From assembly GCF_001403735.1 (NCBI RefSeq), contig NZ_CXPG01000012.1:124001-188000 (forward strand): a stretch of 64,000 nt of DNA, read 5' to 3'. Below the pieces are notes generated by a model. It saw only the letters and a list, made by a program, of their open reading frames with translations, ran no database searches and had not been told where the DNA came from. This stretch comes from Jannaschia rubra (GTDB lineage: Bacteria > Pseudomonadota > Alphaproteobacteria > Rhodobacterales > Rhodobacteraceae). Numbering within the stretch: position 1 is the stretch's first letter; each line of letters begins with the position of its first letter. Below are positions 55,215 to 62,491 of this stretch, in pieces. Made by a program: the position numbers and the translations under genes.

Positions 55215-55847
55215 TTGAGCCGACTTTACCAAGACAGCGCACCAACGGCAGGATCAAAGGCCTCGACGGGGATGATGCATCCACATGCCAGCGAGCCGTC
55301 GCCTGAGTTCAAGCGCGCGTTCCTGGAACGCCTGGTCGAGGTTGGCAACGTGACGGTCGCCTGCGCCCAACTGGGACTGCCCAGGCCGAACGTCTATTAC
55401 TGGAAGCACCGCGACGACGACTTCCGTCGTGGCTGGGACATCGCCATGGCCATCTTCCAGGACCAGTTGACCAACGACGTGATGGACACCGCCCGCGAGC
55501 TCGGCCTCGGCCGCTGGAAGCAGGCCACCGACGAGGACGGTGAGCCCGTGCTGAACGACGACTTCGAGCCGGTCCTGATCCTGGACGTCTCGCACGTCGA
55601 CGCCCGCATCCTCTCGAAGCTGATCGACAAGCGGGTGCCGAACGTGGACGGCCCCGCCCAGACCAACCTCCAGGTTAACACGACCGTGAACAACAGGCTC
55701 CCTTCCAGGCCGAGGCTCGTGCAGCCCGAGAGGGCCGTACGGAGCTCCGTGGTGACCTCGGGGCGCCCGGGCGGTCGACACGGCGTCGAAGATGCCGAGT
55801 TCGTCCAGGGGTCACCACAGGAGACCGGGGGATACGCCGATGACTGA
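55215..55847 (+). CDS. Terminase small-subunit-like DNA-binding protein
   Basis: 210 residues from TTG 55215, with AGAGGG nine bases upstream; ATG 55272 is the alternative. The N-terminal third has a homeodomain-like HTH, EFKRAFLERLVEVGNVTVAC then AQLGLPRPNVYYWKHRDDDF, as in phage TerS proteins that recognise pac or cos DNA. A helical middle (FQDQLTNDVMDTARELGLGR) and a disordered basic tail follow. No large terminase is present. A lone terS is a hallmark of satellites that redirect a helper phage's packaging. Confidence 0.75.
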   Translation: MSRLYQDSAPTAGSKASTGMMHPHASEPSPEFKRAFLERLVEVGNVTVACAQLGLPRPNVYYWKHRDDDFRRGWDIAMAIFQDQLTNDVMDTARELGLGRWKQATDEDGEPVLNDDFEPVLILDVSHVDARILSKLIDKRVPNVDGPAQTNLQVNTTVNNRLPSRPRLVQPERAVRSSVVTSGRPGGRHGVEDAEFVQGSPQETGGYADD

Positions 55848-56127
55848 CGATGCAATACAGGTCACGATCGTGAAGCCGGGAGGCACAGCGACGGTGAAGT
55901 TCGCTGAAGGGTACGAGACGATGCGGGTGGCCATCGGCTACCTGCACGATCCGAACGATGGCCTGATTGCTGAGATGCAGGCGGGGCGGGACGCAACGCC
56001 CTGGGCCTCCCGTGCCGTGAGGGATGACGCCACCTGGTCGATTGAGCTTCGAGGCGACCTGGACGACGCAACCCGCGGGCACCTCCTGGACTGGATCGCT
56101 AGCACCGCGTATTTTGAAGACGCATAA
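55840..56127 (+). CDS. Hypothetical element protein (95 aa)
   Basis: ATG 55840 overlaps the end of the terS-like gene by 8 bases, so the two are probably translated together. The protein is acidic and soluble, with a beta-like N-terminus (IQVTIVKPGGTATVKFAEG) and a helical C-terminus (DDATRGHLLDWIASTAYFED). No family is recognised. The overlap suggests a packaging or capsid-related accessory role, which is inference. Confidence 0.6.
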   Translation: MTDDAIQVTIVKPGGTATVKFAEGYETMRVAIGYLHDPNDGLIAEMQAGRDATPWASRAVRDDATWSIELRGDLDDATRGHLLDWIASTAYFEDA

Positions 56128-56240
56128 CCGCCTGGAACTGCATCCCAACCTGACTTGACCGCTAGGAGCCCTAAAATTCAGATGCAGCGCTTTCCCCCAA
56201 TGACTACTGTCCTTGCGCCATAAGTTCCCGCAACGACGTC

Positions 56241-56837
56241 TTACACTGTTTCGCTAACAAGTTTTTGAGAAGATTCGGCGGCAAAGCTGTAAAAGTCTTT
56301 CTTATGATGCCTTTCGAAACTTCTCATGAGATAGCTTTTAACTAGCTCATGAAGTGTATATTTTCCTTCTTCGGAAAGAGGCTTTTGTTGAATGGAATTC
56401 ATGGCATCTTCTGTAAAGCCTTTTAAGCGTTCATCGCTAATATCTGGATCAAAGTTCTTGAAGAAAATGGCGATGTTGGATTGGGAGGTCGCCATTTGTA
56501 GGGTCGTGCGCGCTTCTACAGCGACTGCTTCAGACAATGATTGGATGACTGAAGGGCTGTTGAGCTTACTAATCTCACCCTGAGCGTTGGCGTAGGCCTT
56601 TAGGCCAACGATGACATGCTGGCTGGAAAAATCTGATAAGTCCGGCATGCCGTTTCTGCTAGTGGCTACCACACGCCCCAATGCTTCATCACTATCGTAT
56701 CCTTGAGTGAATATATCTGTCAGAAAATACAGCGCATATCCGATGGACCAAAGCGGCTTATCTTTTGTCTTTGCTTTCTTCATTGCCCATCTAATCGCAA
56801 GAAATGCGATAAATATGATGATAATAGTGGTTAGCAT
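56241..56837 (-). CDS. Low-GC membrane-anchored hypothetical protein (198 aa)
   Basis: One N-terminal transmembrane helix (TTIIIIFIAFLAIRWAM) with a basic stop-transfer (KKAKTKDK) is followed by about 175 cytoplasmic, mostly helical residues. Examples are EAVAVEARTTLQMATSQSNI and YTLHELVKSYLMRSFERHHK. Its base composition is clearly more A+T-rich than the element backbone, and it points against the surrounding genes, so it looks like an inserted cargo gene. No family is recognised. A membrane-anchored defence effector is possible but unsupported by motifs. Confidence 0.65.
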   Translation of the reverse strand: MLTTIIIIFIAFLAIRWAMKKAKTKDKPLWSIGYALYFLTDIFTQGYDSDEALGRVVATSRNGMPDLSDFSSQHVIVGLKAYANAQGEISKLNSPSVIQSLSEAVAVEARTTLQMATSQSNIAIFFKNFDPDISDERLKGFTEDAMNSIQQKPLSEEGKYTLHELVKSYLMRSFERHHKKDFYSFAAESSQKLVSETV

Positions 56838-57234
56838 ATGTCGACTCCAATTGTGCCGTTTGCTGCGGGCTTACATTCTACTGATGCGGGCGTAGTGGCC
56901 GGAGAAGATATGTAACACGACTGGCTCAGCGACAGAACAGTCGGGAACGAAGACAAGGTTAAAAAAGCTCTGGTTGTGTCGCGGGGTCGAAGGCTTTGAC
57001 GACGCCTGGTTACTACGTGACAGTCTGAGCTCACCAGCATGAATTGAGCGGCGTCCCTAACTTGTACGGTGCCCAGTCCTGTATTTTGCACCTTGGACCG
57101 CGAAATTGCCTTAAATATTAGCGCTTTAAAGGCCTACAGCCACTGACTGAATGTCAGTCGGGCGGCTCGCTGGCTTCTTTTCGGACGCCTCTGCGGCATT
57201 GTGCCTGCATCCCCGCACCGCCAGAGGAGAGCTG
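56838..57234. other. Gene-free stretch with a dyad
   Basis: A weak open frame (56831-57091, minus) has no ribosome-binding site and a non-protein-like composition. The only clear structure is GACTGA-ATG-TCAGTC at 57145-57159, a possible operator about 80 bases before the gene at 57235. The promoter of the divergent low-GC gene should also be here. Confidence 0.4.
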
Positions 57235-57609
57235 ATGACCGAGCGCCCGAAACCGGTACTGCCGACGCTCCGCTACAAGAATGCTGAGCGAGCATTGCGT
57301 GATCTTTTCGAAGAGGCGGCTGCTGATGCACGGCTCGACCCAGAAGCCAGCATGCGCTCGAACGTCATCACACTCTTGGCTCACGCCTGGAATGTCAGCG
57401 GGACAATCCACTGGCAGCGAGGCTGGGTTCGCGAGGCGATGTTGGTCTTGGCAGCCGCGGGTTGCATCGTCCCAAGTGCCCAGATCATGCGGTGGTATCG
57501 GTCGCGGATCAGCGAGGCACCCGGCACGTTCAGGAACACCGCTCGCGCGCCAGTTGAGATACTGGAACAGATGGACCTAGCATTCCTTGACGCCAACAAT
57601 TTGTTTTAG
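57235..57609 (+). CDS. Hypothetical protein (124 aa)
   Basis: ATG 57235 with AGAGGAG upstream; in-frame ATG 57151 is less likely. The sequence is helical and soluble, with ERALRDLFEEAAADARLDPE and VREAMLVLAAAGCIVPSAQI. No family is recognised. Codon use and GC are like the element backbone, not like the A+T-rich cargo on either side. It converges with the reverse transcriptase gene, with 40 bases between the stops. Confidence 0.6.
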   Translation: MTERPKPVLPTLRYKNAERALRDLFEEAAADARLDPEASMRSNVITLLAHAWNVSGTIHWQRGWVREAMLVLAAAGCIVPSAQIMRWYRSRISEAPGTFRNTARAPVEILEQMDLAFLDANNLF

Positions 57610-57649
57610 GTCCGCAACCCTCGAGTTCATAATCTGATAGGATGCGGAG

Positions 57650-58558
57650 CTAGTGGTCGAACCGCTGCAAGTTGTCACGCTCAGCGGCCATGGCTTCGGC
57701 CTTTGATCGCCAGGCAGGGTCAATCTGACTAGCCTCAAACAGACGCCCCGTTAGACGCCGGGCTACAATAAGTTTTTCACGACCGTTTGGCAAAGAGTCG
57801 AAGGTTGCCAAGTCGCCCGCTATGCCCCTCTGCCGTTTGTTGGGCAGCTTCATACCCTCTTTGGTGACGGCAACCCCGGTGATGATCCGGGGCTGTCCTG
57901 GGCGGAACAGCTTGGTCTTGTGGCCATACAGCCTGTAGGAGGCAAACACCTTCCTTGCCGCGTATATGAGACCCCTAGTCGCACCAGTTCCTGTGAACAC
58001 GACATCATCGACATAAACGGTCATGATGCATCCGTTTACTTTGGCCAGCGCGGCCAAAGTCTCGAACATGTCCTCATAGGCAAAGTATGAAAGAATTGGG
58101 CTTGAACTGCTGCCCGTTGGCAGGTGCCCGTCAACTGTAAGTAATTTGGTCAATATGCCCGCGACGTCGCCAGTGCAAAGCATACGGTCTAGAAAGAAGT
58201 GATGTACTGCCTGTGATCTGACAGACGGATAGAATTTCCGGACGTCAATTTTCACACAGCCGGTGTCCACAGAATGCCCGCTGGCATTGGTGATGTAGGA
58301 CCTCCCTTTGATCGCAGAATGGAGGTAATCTGGAGTATCAATTTTGGCTAAAAGCGCGGCCAGTCGCTTATGAATCTTATCTAGCTTTGGCTTAGGTTCC
58401 TGGATTGGTCGCCCGGTTCTCTTGTCCGTCCATCTTTTGTAATTGTCCGCGGCAGCGCAAAGTTCATTCAACTCATCAAGCGTCACCCGCAACCGATCCG
58501 CCAGCATTTGTGGGCTGGTGATCTTGTAGAAAATGGACTGGTTGCGGGGATAGCTCAA
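57650..58558 (-). CDS. Retron-type reverse transcriptase
   Basis: 302 residues from a TTG at 58558 that overlaps the HTH gene's stop (TTGA) and has AGGAG upstream; a TTG at 58597 is the alternative. RT motifs: first catalytic aspartate in VKIDVRKFYPSV (about 105) and the YVDD box in TVYVDDVVFTG (182-185). Two retron hallmarks are present: NAxxH in ITNASGHSVD (91-95) and a VTG-type motif as IITGVAV (226-228). It would make msDNA from a structured RNA encoded upstream in the operon. No fused effector domain is seen. The RT is A+T-richer than the backbone. Confidence 0.92.
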   Translation of the reverse strand: MSYPRNQSIFYKITSPQMLADRLRVTLDELNELCAAADNYKRWTDKRTGRPIQEPKPKLDKIHKRLAALLAKIDTPDYLHSAIKGRSYITNASGHSVDTGCVKIDVRKFYPSVRSQAVHHFFLDRMLCTGDVAGILTKLLTVDGHLPTGSSSSPILSYFAYEDMFETLAALAKVNGCIMTVYVDDVVFTGTGATRGLIYAARKVFASYRLYGHKTKLFRPGQPRIITGVAVTKEGMKLPNKRQRGIAGDLATFDSLPNGREKLIVARRLTGRLFEASQIDPAWRSKAEAMAAERDNLQRFDH

Positions 58559-58863
58559 CGCTCGGCGCTCCTGTAATCCGAAATGGTAGAAACCCAATCC
58601 AGCATCTTCACCGCCTTGTCGGCAACGAACACTCTGACATTCTCGGATTTTCCCGCCCCCTCAACCCTTTCAGCGAACAATAGTAGGGAAGACATAGGAA
58701 TGTCGAAAGCGTCGGAATACTTCTGGAGTGTGGCCATGGAGACGTTCTTGTCGCCCTTCTCGATTTCCGACACGTAGGATTTTGACAGGCCCAAGCGCTC
58801 CGCGGCATCCACCTGTGATAGGTCATGATAGACCCTCACAAGGCGCAGGGCTTTATTTAGCAT
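58555..58863 (-). CDS. XRE-family HTH protein, retron partner
   Basis: 102 residues from ATG 58863, with GGAGGG just upstream; a GTG at 58887 is less likely. The N-terminal Cro/CI-type HTH is LSQVDAAERLGLSKSYVSEI then EKGDKNVSMATLQKYSDAFD. A C-terminal extension of about 40 residues (NVRVFVADKAVKMLDWVSTI) has no known domain. Its stop overlaps the RT start. HTH-partnered retrons are known and are grouped as one of the published retron types (type VI as I recall). The protein may be repressor, effector or antitoxin. Confidence 0.9.
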   Translation of the reverse strand: MLNKALRLVRVYHDLSQVDAAERLGLSKSYVSEIEKGDKNVSMATLQKYSDAFDIPMSSLLLFAERVEGAGKSENVRVFVADKAVKMLDWVSTISDYRSAER

Positions 58864-58887
58864 TTTCTCCCTCCAAACATTGAACAC

Positions 58888-59040
58888 CTAGGGGCCGTCG
58901 AAGAAGAACCGCGCCAGTTTCACGATAGCTTTCACTATCCAAAACGCGGCCAGTAGTAGCGACCTGTTCCGAAGAACACGCCGATACCAACGACGGACCC
59001 GTTGCCCGGTGTTCAGGGGCTTCTTGGGATCATTTCCCAT
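58888..59040 (-). CDS. Small basic membrane peptide at the head of the retron operon (50 aa)
   Basis: ATG 59040 has GGAGGA upstream at good distance; the stop TAG is at 58888, just before the HTH gene. A hydrophilic start (MGNDPKKPLNTGQ) is followed by a strongly basic stretch (RVRRWYRRVLRNR) and a hydrophobic helix (SLLLAAFWIVKAIVKLARFFF). This is the form of membrane-acting toxins and holin-like peptides. The longer open frame upstream overlaps structured RNA sequence and is not coding. It could be the retron effector. No homolog is known to me. Confidence 0.62.
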   Translation of the reverse strand: MGNDPKKPLNTGQRVRRWYRRVLRNRSLLLAAFWIVKAIVKLARFFFDGP

Positions 59041-59062
59041 TTCAGCATCCTCCTGGGCATCA

Positions 59063-59333
59063 CCACCGGACAACCCGGTGGCTGTGCGCCGACCCCAAGA
59101 GGCAAAGTGGGCAAACGGTAACCCCCAGGTATCCCCGTGCCGCAACGTGCGCTGCGGCCTTAAGTCGGAAGTCGTCGCCGATCGCATCTCTCGCTCGCGA
59201 TCGCCGCTGCCCCCAAAGTGGGTAGAGACCGAAGCCTCCTCGACCGGCAAGCCGGTCAGCCTGTGGCGCTATCCTTCGCCTGAACATTGCATTCTGAATA
59301 GCAGGTCTGATCGCTTATGCAAGAAGAATGTTC
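59063..59333 (-). ncRNA. Candidate retron msr-msd RNA (structured region)
   Basis: Five stems lie in a row upstream of the membrane peptide, HTH and RT genes: 59063-59069/59075-59081 (7 bp), 59139-59144/59153-59158 (6 bp), 59179-59185/59197-59203 (7 bp), 59242-59248/59251-59257 (tight hairpin) and 59282-59292/59317-59333 (11 bp with a 6-base bulge). Retron RNAs sit upstream of their RT and are highly structured. I did not find convincing a1/a2 end repeats or the branching G, so ends are approximate and the call is inferred from place and structure. Confidence 0.45.
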
Positions 59334-59370
59334 GCGTACAGCGAATTTAATCCGCTCCGCTGCGTCGAAA

Positions 59371-59385
59371 ACTACAACATGTAGT
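59371..59385. promoter_or_regulatory. Operator-like dyad upstream of the retron operon
   Basis: ACTACA-ACA-TGTAGT is a 6+6 dyad with a 3-base spacer, 38 bases outside the structured region and 331 bases before the peptide start. It is the kind of site an XRE dimer would bind. No gene lies between 59041 and 59591. Confidence 0.4.
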
Positions 59386-59591
59386 GAAGCATTGCACTTC
59401 GCCGGGGCGCTACTTCGCCAGCGTTCAGCGGCAGGTCCTCACTCGCTGGTCCCCCGCACCGCCCAAACGCGGCATCTTATACCAATGATGCGACTGTCAG
59501 GCATGGCGTCGTCGCATCTCGGGTGGCGCTCGGTCCTCCAACTGCCGGGCGCCACCAACCCAATTCCGACGCCAGTGAGAGGAGCCAACGA

Positions 59592-60239
59592 ATGGCAGAC
59601 GACCCGAATAAACGACTGGCGGAGCTGCGCGACGAGCGCGCACCCCTGGTCGAAGAACGCGAGAAGGCCCGCGCCGAGGCCACGCAGGACATGATCGCGG
59701 GCAAGAAACCCGCAGGGACCGCTGCGGCGCTGGCCGAACGCATCCAGATCGTGGACGACGCAATCGCTGAGTTGCGGGACCGATCTGCCCACGCCGCAGC
59801 GAGCCAGGACCGCGCCAAGCGGACCCGTCAGGTGCAGGGCGCGATCGATACGGCCAGCGACCGCCGCAAACTGGCCGAAGCCGTGGACAAGGCGCTGACC
59901 GACCTGGCGGCTAATTGGTCCGCCTACCGAGAGGCCGTGCGCAACGGCGTGGGCCAGACCGCTGCGGCGGGCGGCGATGTCGGTCCCATCGACCGGGTGC
60001 TGACTAACAACCGCGCCAGCGAGGCCCTTATCAAGGCCATGATCGCCGCGGGAGGCAGCGAGCTTTCCCGCGCCTTCGGCATCGATACTCCGATCAAGGT
60101 TCGCCATTCGATCAGCCTGACCGACGCCGAGCGCCGTGTCGCGGAGTCCCTGAACCTGGAACTGCTGCGGCTCAGGGCGGCGTCACCGCAGACGCACTTG
60201 GCGGCGCAAGCTGCCAAAGAACTGGAGGCACTGAAATGA
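59592..60239 (+). CDS. Hypothetical coiled-coil protein (215 aa)
   Basis: ATG 59592, with GAGAGGAG upstream. The N-terminal 60 residues (NKRLAELRDERAPLVEEREK) and the C-terminal part (LTDAERRVAESLNLELLRLR) are heptad-like helices; the middle is glycine- and alanine-rich. There is no membrane segment. It overlaps the next gene by four bases (ATGA). It resembles small phage scaffolding or capsid-size proteins only in composition; no family is recognised. GC is like the element backbone. Confidence 0.62.
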   Translation: MADDPNKRLAELRDERAPLVEEREKARAEATQDMIAGKKPAGTAAALAERIQIVDDAIAELRDRSAHAAASQDRAKRTRQVQGAIDTASDRRKLAEAVDKALTDLAANWSAYREAVRNGVGQTAAAGGDVGPIDRVLTNNRASEALIKAMIAAGGSELSRAFGIDTPIKVRHSISLTDAERRVAESLNLELLRLRAASPQTHLAAQAAKELEALK

Positions 60240-60676
60240 GTAAAGAAGGCGAACGCCACGCGGCGGAACTGATCCGCCTGGAGGTCAAACGCAAGGAACT
60301 GGAAGACGCGCTTGGGCGCCTAGCGCGCGACGAGGCCGAGGCCCAGGAGGTCATGGACCTCGCACAGCACGTGCAACGACTGGAACAGGAGGTCGAGTCC
60401 GCTCGCGCCGCCGGACAGATGGAAAAGAAGGATGAAGACATGAACGATACGGTTACCAAGCGGGCAGTCCGCAACATGGCGAAGGTCGACGGGCAACTGG
60501 ATGCCCTGGCCAAGTCGATGCAGGCCGACGGGGAGACCGTCGAGGCTGCGTACGTCCGGGCGCTCGGCAGCGACATGGGCAAGTCGATGCTCCGCACCCG
60601 CGAGGAGGCGTACGCCCTCGCGACCGGCGGCGTCACCGAGGCAGATGTGGCTGCGGCTCGCGCGGACCTCACCTGA
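60236..60676 (+). CDS. Hypothetical coiled-coil protein (146 aa)
   Basis: Starts in an ATGA overlap with the previous gene. Residues 1-60 form a strong charged coiled coil (AAELIRLEVKRKELEDALGR, ARDEAEAQEVMDLAQHVQRL), and the rest is helical (TVTKRAVRNMAKVDGQLDAL). The C-terminus (GGVTEADVAAARADLT) is small and acidic. No family is recognised. It probably forms a complex with the product of 59592-60239. A terminator follows 32 bases later. Confidence 0.6.
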   Translation: MSKEGERHAAELIRLEVKRKELEDALGRLARDEAEAQEVMDLAQHVQRLEQEVESARAAGQMEKKDEDMNDTVTKRAVRNMAKVDGQLDALAKSMQADGETVEAAYVRALGSDMGKSMLRTREEAYALATGGVTEADVAAARADLT

Positions 60677-60707
60677 TCCGCCGACCCGACGGACACCTAC
60701 AGAATTG

Positions 60708-60742
60708 GCCGCGCAGACAATCAGTCTGCGCGGCGTCTTTCG
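60708..60742 (+). terminator. Terminator of the coiled-coil gene pair
   Basis: An 11-bp stem, GCCGCGCAGAC (60708-60718) with GTCTGCGCGGC (60724-60734), loop AATCA, followed by GTCTTTCG. Stem strong, T-run short. Confidence 0.7.
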
Positions 60743-60876
60743 TTCTGGTGTGTCTCGCGGGCCACACCATTATTTGTGGGTGCGGTCCCAAACGTTGGTA
60801 TGCGCGCTGCCCGCGTTCTGGGACTCTCCTCGAAGGCGAGCGCACCCGCGCCGTCGTATTGTAAGGAGCGAAAGCA

Positions 60877-61110
60877 ATGAGCGAAGTCATCAACAGAGAA
60901 GTCACCGAGGATCAGGTCGTATACACCATGGAAGACGGTTCGTCCCATTCCATGCCGCGCGAGTTTTCCGAAAGGCTCGGTGAAGCCATCTCGTCCGGCA
61001 TGGCGTTGCTTGAGGCCAAAGGCCGTAGCGATGACGAGGCTGCGGCCTGGATCAAGCAACATGTCGAGAGGATCATCCTCCGGCACGAAGCGGACGACGC
61101 AGCGGCTTAG
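60877..61110 (+). CDS. Hypothetical acidic protein (77 aa)
   Basis: ATG 60877, with AAGGAG upstream. Soluble and acidic: REVTEDQVVYTMEDGSSHSM, then helical ERLGEAISSGMALLEAKGRS and AAAWIKQHVERIILRHEADD. No family is recognised. It is monocistronic by spacing: a terminator lies upstream, and a 10-bp GC hairpin (61118-61145) lies 8 bases after its stop. Confidence 0.6.
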   Translation: MSEVINREVTEDQVVYTMEDGSSHSMPREFSERLGEAISSGMALLEAKGRSDDEAAAWIKQHVERIILRHEADDAAA

Positions 61111-61117
61111 GCGAGCG

Positions 61118-61145
61118 GCCCCGCCCGGCACGCTCCGGGCGGGGA
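61118..61145 (+). terminator. GC-rich hairpin after the 77-aa gene
   Basis: CCCCGCCCGG (61119-61128) and CCGGGCGGGG (61135-61144) pair exactly around CACGCT. There is no T-run, so it could be a pause site or a weak terminator. Confidence 0.45.
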
Positions 61146-61268
61146 CGATAGGGCCCGTCGAGCGTAGCAATCTGTCATCGTCTCCCAGCTTACGCTGCGG
61201 CTCACTCGCGACAAAGTGGTCCCATCTGCCGGGCGATTGTCGCCCGCTGCATAGAAGGAGAATATACC

Positions 61269-61799
61269 ATGACAAGAACAACATACTTCGCCTCCGCACC
61301 CGATGGGACCGAACTGACGCGCAAGACCGACCGTAAGTACACCCACGCCGTCCTGCTGGAAGGCGAAAATGGATGGCGCATTGCGGGCTTCTGCGGACGC
61401 CTCGACCTTGCGCACAAGAAGCAGACCGAGCACCCCGGCAGCATCGTGGTCGAGGCTCAGGTCCTAGGTGTCGTTTCGGCTGATGAGACCGCGTCCGAGG
61501 CCACCGAGGACGCCGAACCGACGGGCCATGAAGCGGTCGGGGCATCGGAGCGAGAGCAGAGCGTCGACGATAAGATCAGGAACGCGAAGATCACGGGTCC
61601 CGAGCGTCTGGGCACAATCGGTGAGCTAGTGCACGAGTTGCTGATGGACGTCGATAACACATACGTCGAGATTGTCGCCGAGGTGAAGCGCAGGTTCCCC
61701 GCCGCCAAGACTACCGCTCGCTCCGTAGCGTCAGTCGCGGCAGTCCTCCGCAAGAAGGGGGCGTCCGTCCCTGTTCGCCGAAAGGCCAAGGCCCCCTAA
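61269..61799 (+). CDS. Hypothetical protein with C-terminal winged-helix-like domain (176 aa)
   Basis: ATG 61269, with AGAAGGAG upstream. The N-terminal 70 residues (YFASAPDGTELTRKTDRKYT, AVLLEGENGWRIAGFCGR) look like a small beta domain. An acidic linker of about 35 residues follows. Then comes a compact helical domain, LGTIGELVHELLMDVDNTYV with EIVAEVKRRFPAAKTTARSV and a basic end (VPVRRKAKAP). It is plausibly DNA-binding, of the kind used by mobile-element regulators. No family name is certain. The next gene shares a similar T-x-x-x-V-x-x-x-R-x-x-L-R helix. Confidence 0.62.
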   Translation: MTRTTYFASAPDGTELTRKTDRKYTHAVLLEGENGWRIAGFCGRLDLAHKKQTEHPGSIVVEAQVLGVVSADETASEATEDAEPTGHEAVGASEREQSVDDKIRNAKITGPERLGTIGELVHELLMDVDNTYVEIVAEVKRRFPAAKTTARSVASVAAVLRKKGASVPVRRKAKAP

Positions 61800-61868
61800 G
61801 CCCTTGATAGGGTGAGGGTCCTCCGCTAAGCTCAACCCGCAGTGGTGTCATTCTGCGGAGGACCCTGA

Positions 61869-62390
61869 TTGGACAGTAAGAAAGGCAGCGGCGAGACGGC
61901 GAAACAGTTGATAAGGCTGGGCGCGCGCGACGACGAAGCACTTGAGCTCGTTTTGTTTCTGCACCCCGGTGCAAAGACGACCCCAACGACCATCCGGCAC
62001 TACCGTTCTGAGATGCGGGCCGACTTCGAGGACGTGAAAATAGACGGTGAGGCTCCGGGCTTAGATCGGGCGCGACTCCGTGCACTGGTCTTGGGTTGGG
62101 GCGAGGTGCCGTCCACACCAGGCAGTAAACCCACCCAGTCGTATCGCGAAATTACCCGAGATAAGATACTACTATGGTGGACAAACCGGCAGGTGCTCGA
62201 CGCCGTTTTGGCCGCTTGGCCCGACTGCGGGTACACGACGAACAACGTCAGCGACCTCCGGTCGAGGCTGCGAGCAAAGGACGAGCTTGTCCCAGACGAT
62301 GACGCGGCGCGAAGGTGGCAAGAGGGTAGGCCGTGGGCGATCGATCCGAAACCACCTGCCGGTCTGAAGCCACCCGCGAAATCAGTCTAG
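61869..62390 (+). CDS. Hypothetical helical protein, possible DNA-binding (173 aa)
   Basis: TTG start at 61869 after a GGAGGA site. ETAKQLIRLGARDDEALELV and NRQVLDAVLAAWPDCGYTTN, with NVSDLRSRLRAKDELVPDDD, suggest an N-terminal and a C-terminal helix-turn-helix-like unit. The second resembles the C-terminal domain of the preceding gene. No family is recognised. Start choice is moderately sure, since no ATG lies near. It is 102 bases upstream of the SIR2 gene but differs from it in base composition. Confidence 0.58.
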   Translation: MDSKKGSGETAKQLIRLGARDDEALELVLFLHPGAKTTPTTIRHYRSEMRADFEDVKIDGEAPGLDRARLRALVLGWGEVPSTPGSKPTQSYREITRDKILLWWTNRQVLDAVLAAWPDCGYTTNNVSDLRSRLRAKDELVPDDDAARRWQEGRPWAIDPKPPAGLKPPAKSV

Positions 62391-62491
62391 GTTGGCCAGG
62401 GATGATTGCGCGTTCTCATGGCAAGTAAGCATCTGTTGGCTCCTGTTGGATGTGCTAAGCTGCCCCAAAGTACATTGGGGAGCTTTGGCAT

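Noticed and set aside
54872-55306. 144-codon frame between the origin-like repeat and terS
   Set aside because: It starts inside the inverted repeat, has no ribosome-binding site and overlaps the terS-like gene by 92 bases.
56831-57091. 86-codon minus-strand frame upstream of the low-GC membrane gene
   Set aside because: Serine- and threonine-rich with no ribosome-binding site; it overlaps the start of the membrane gene.
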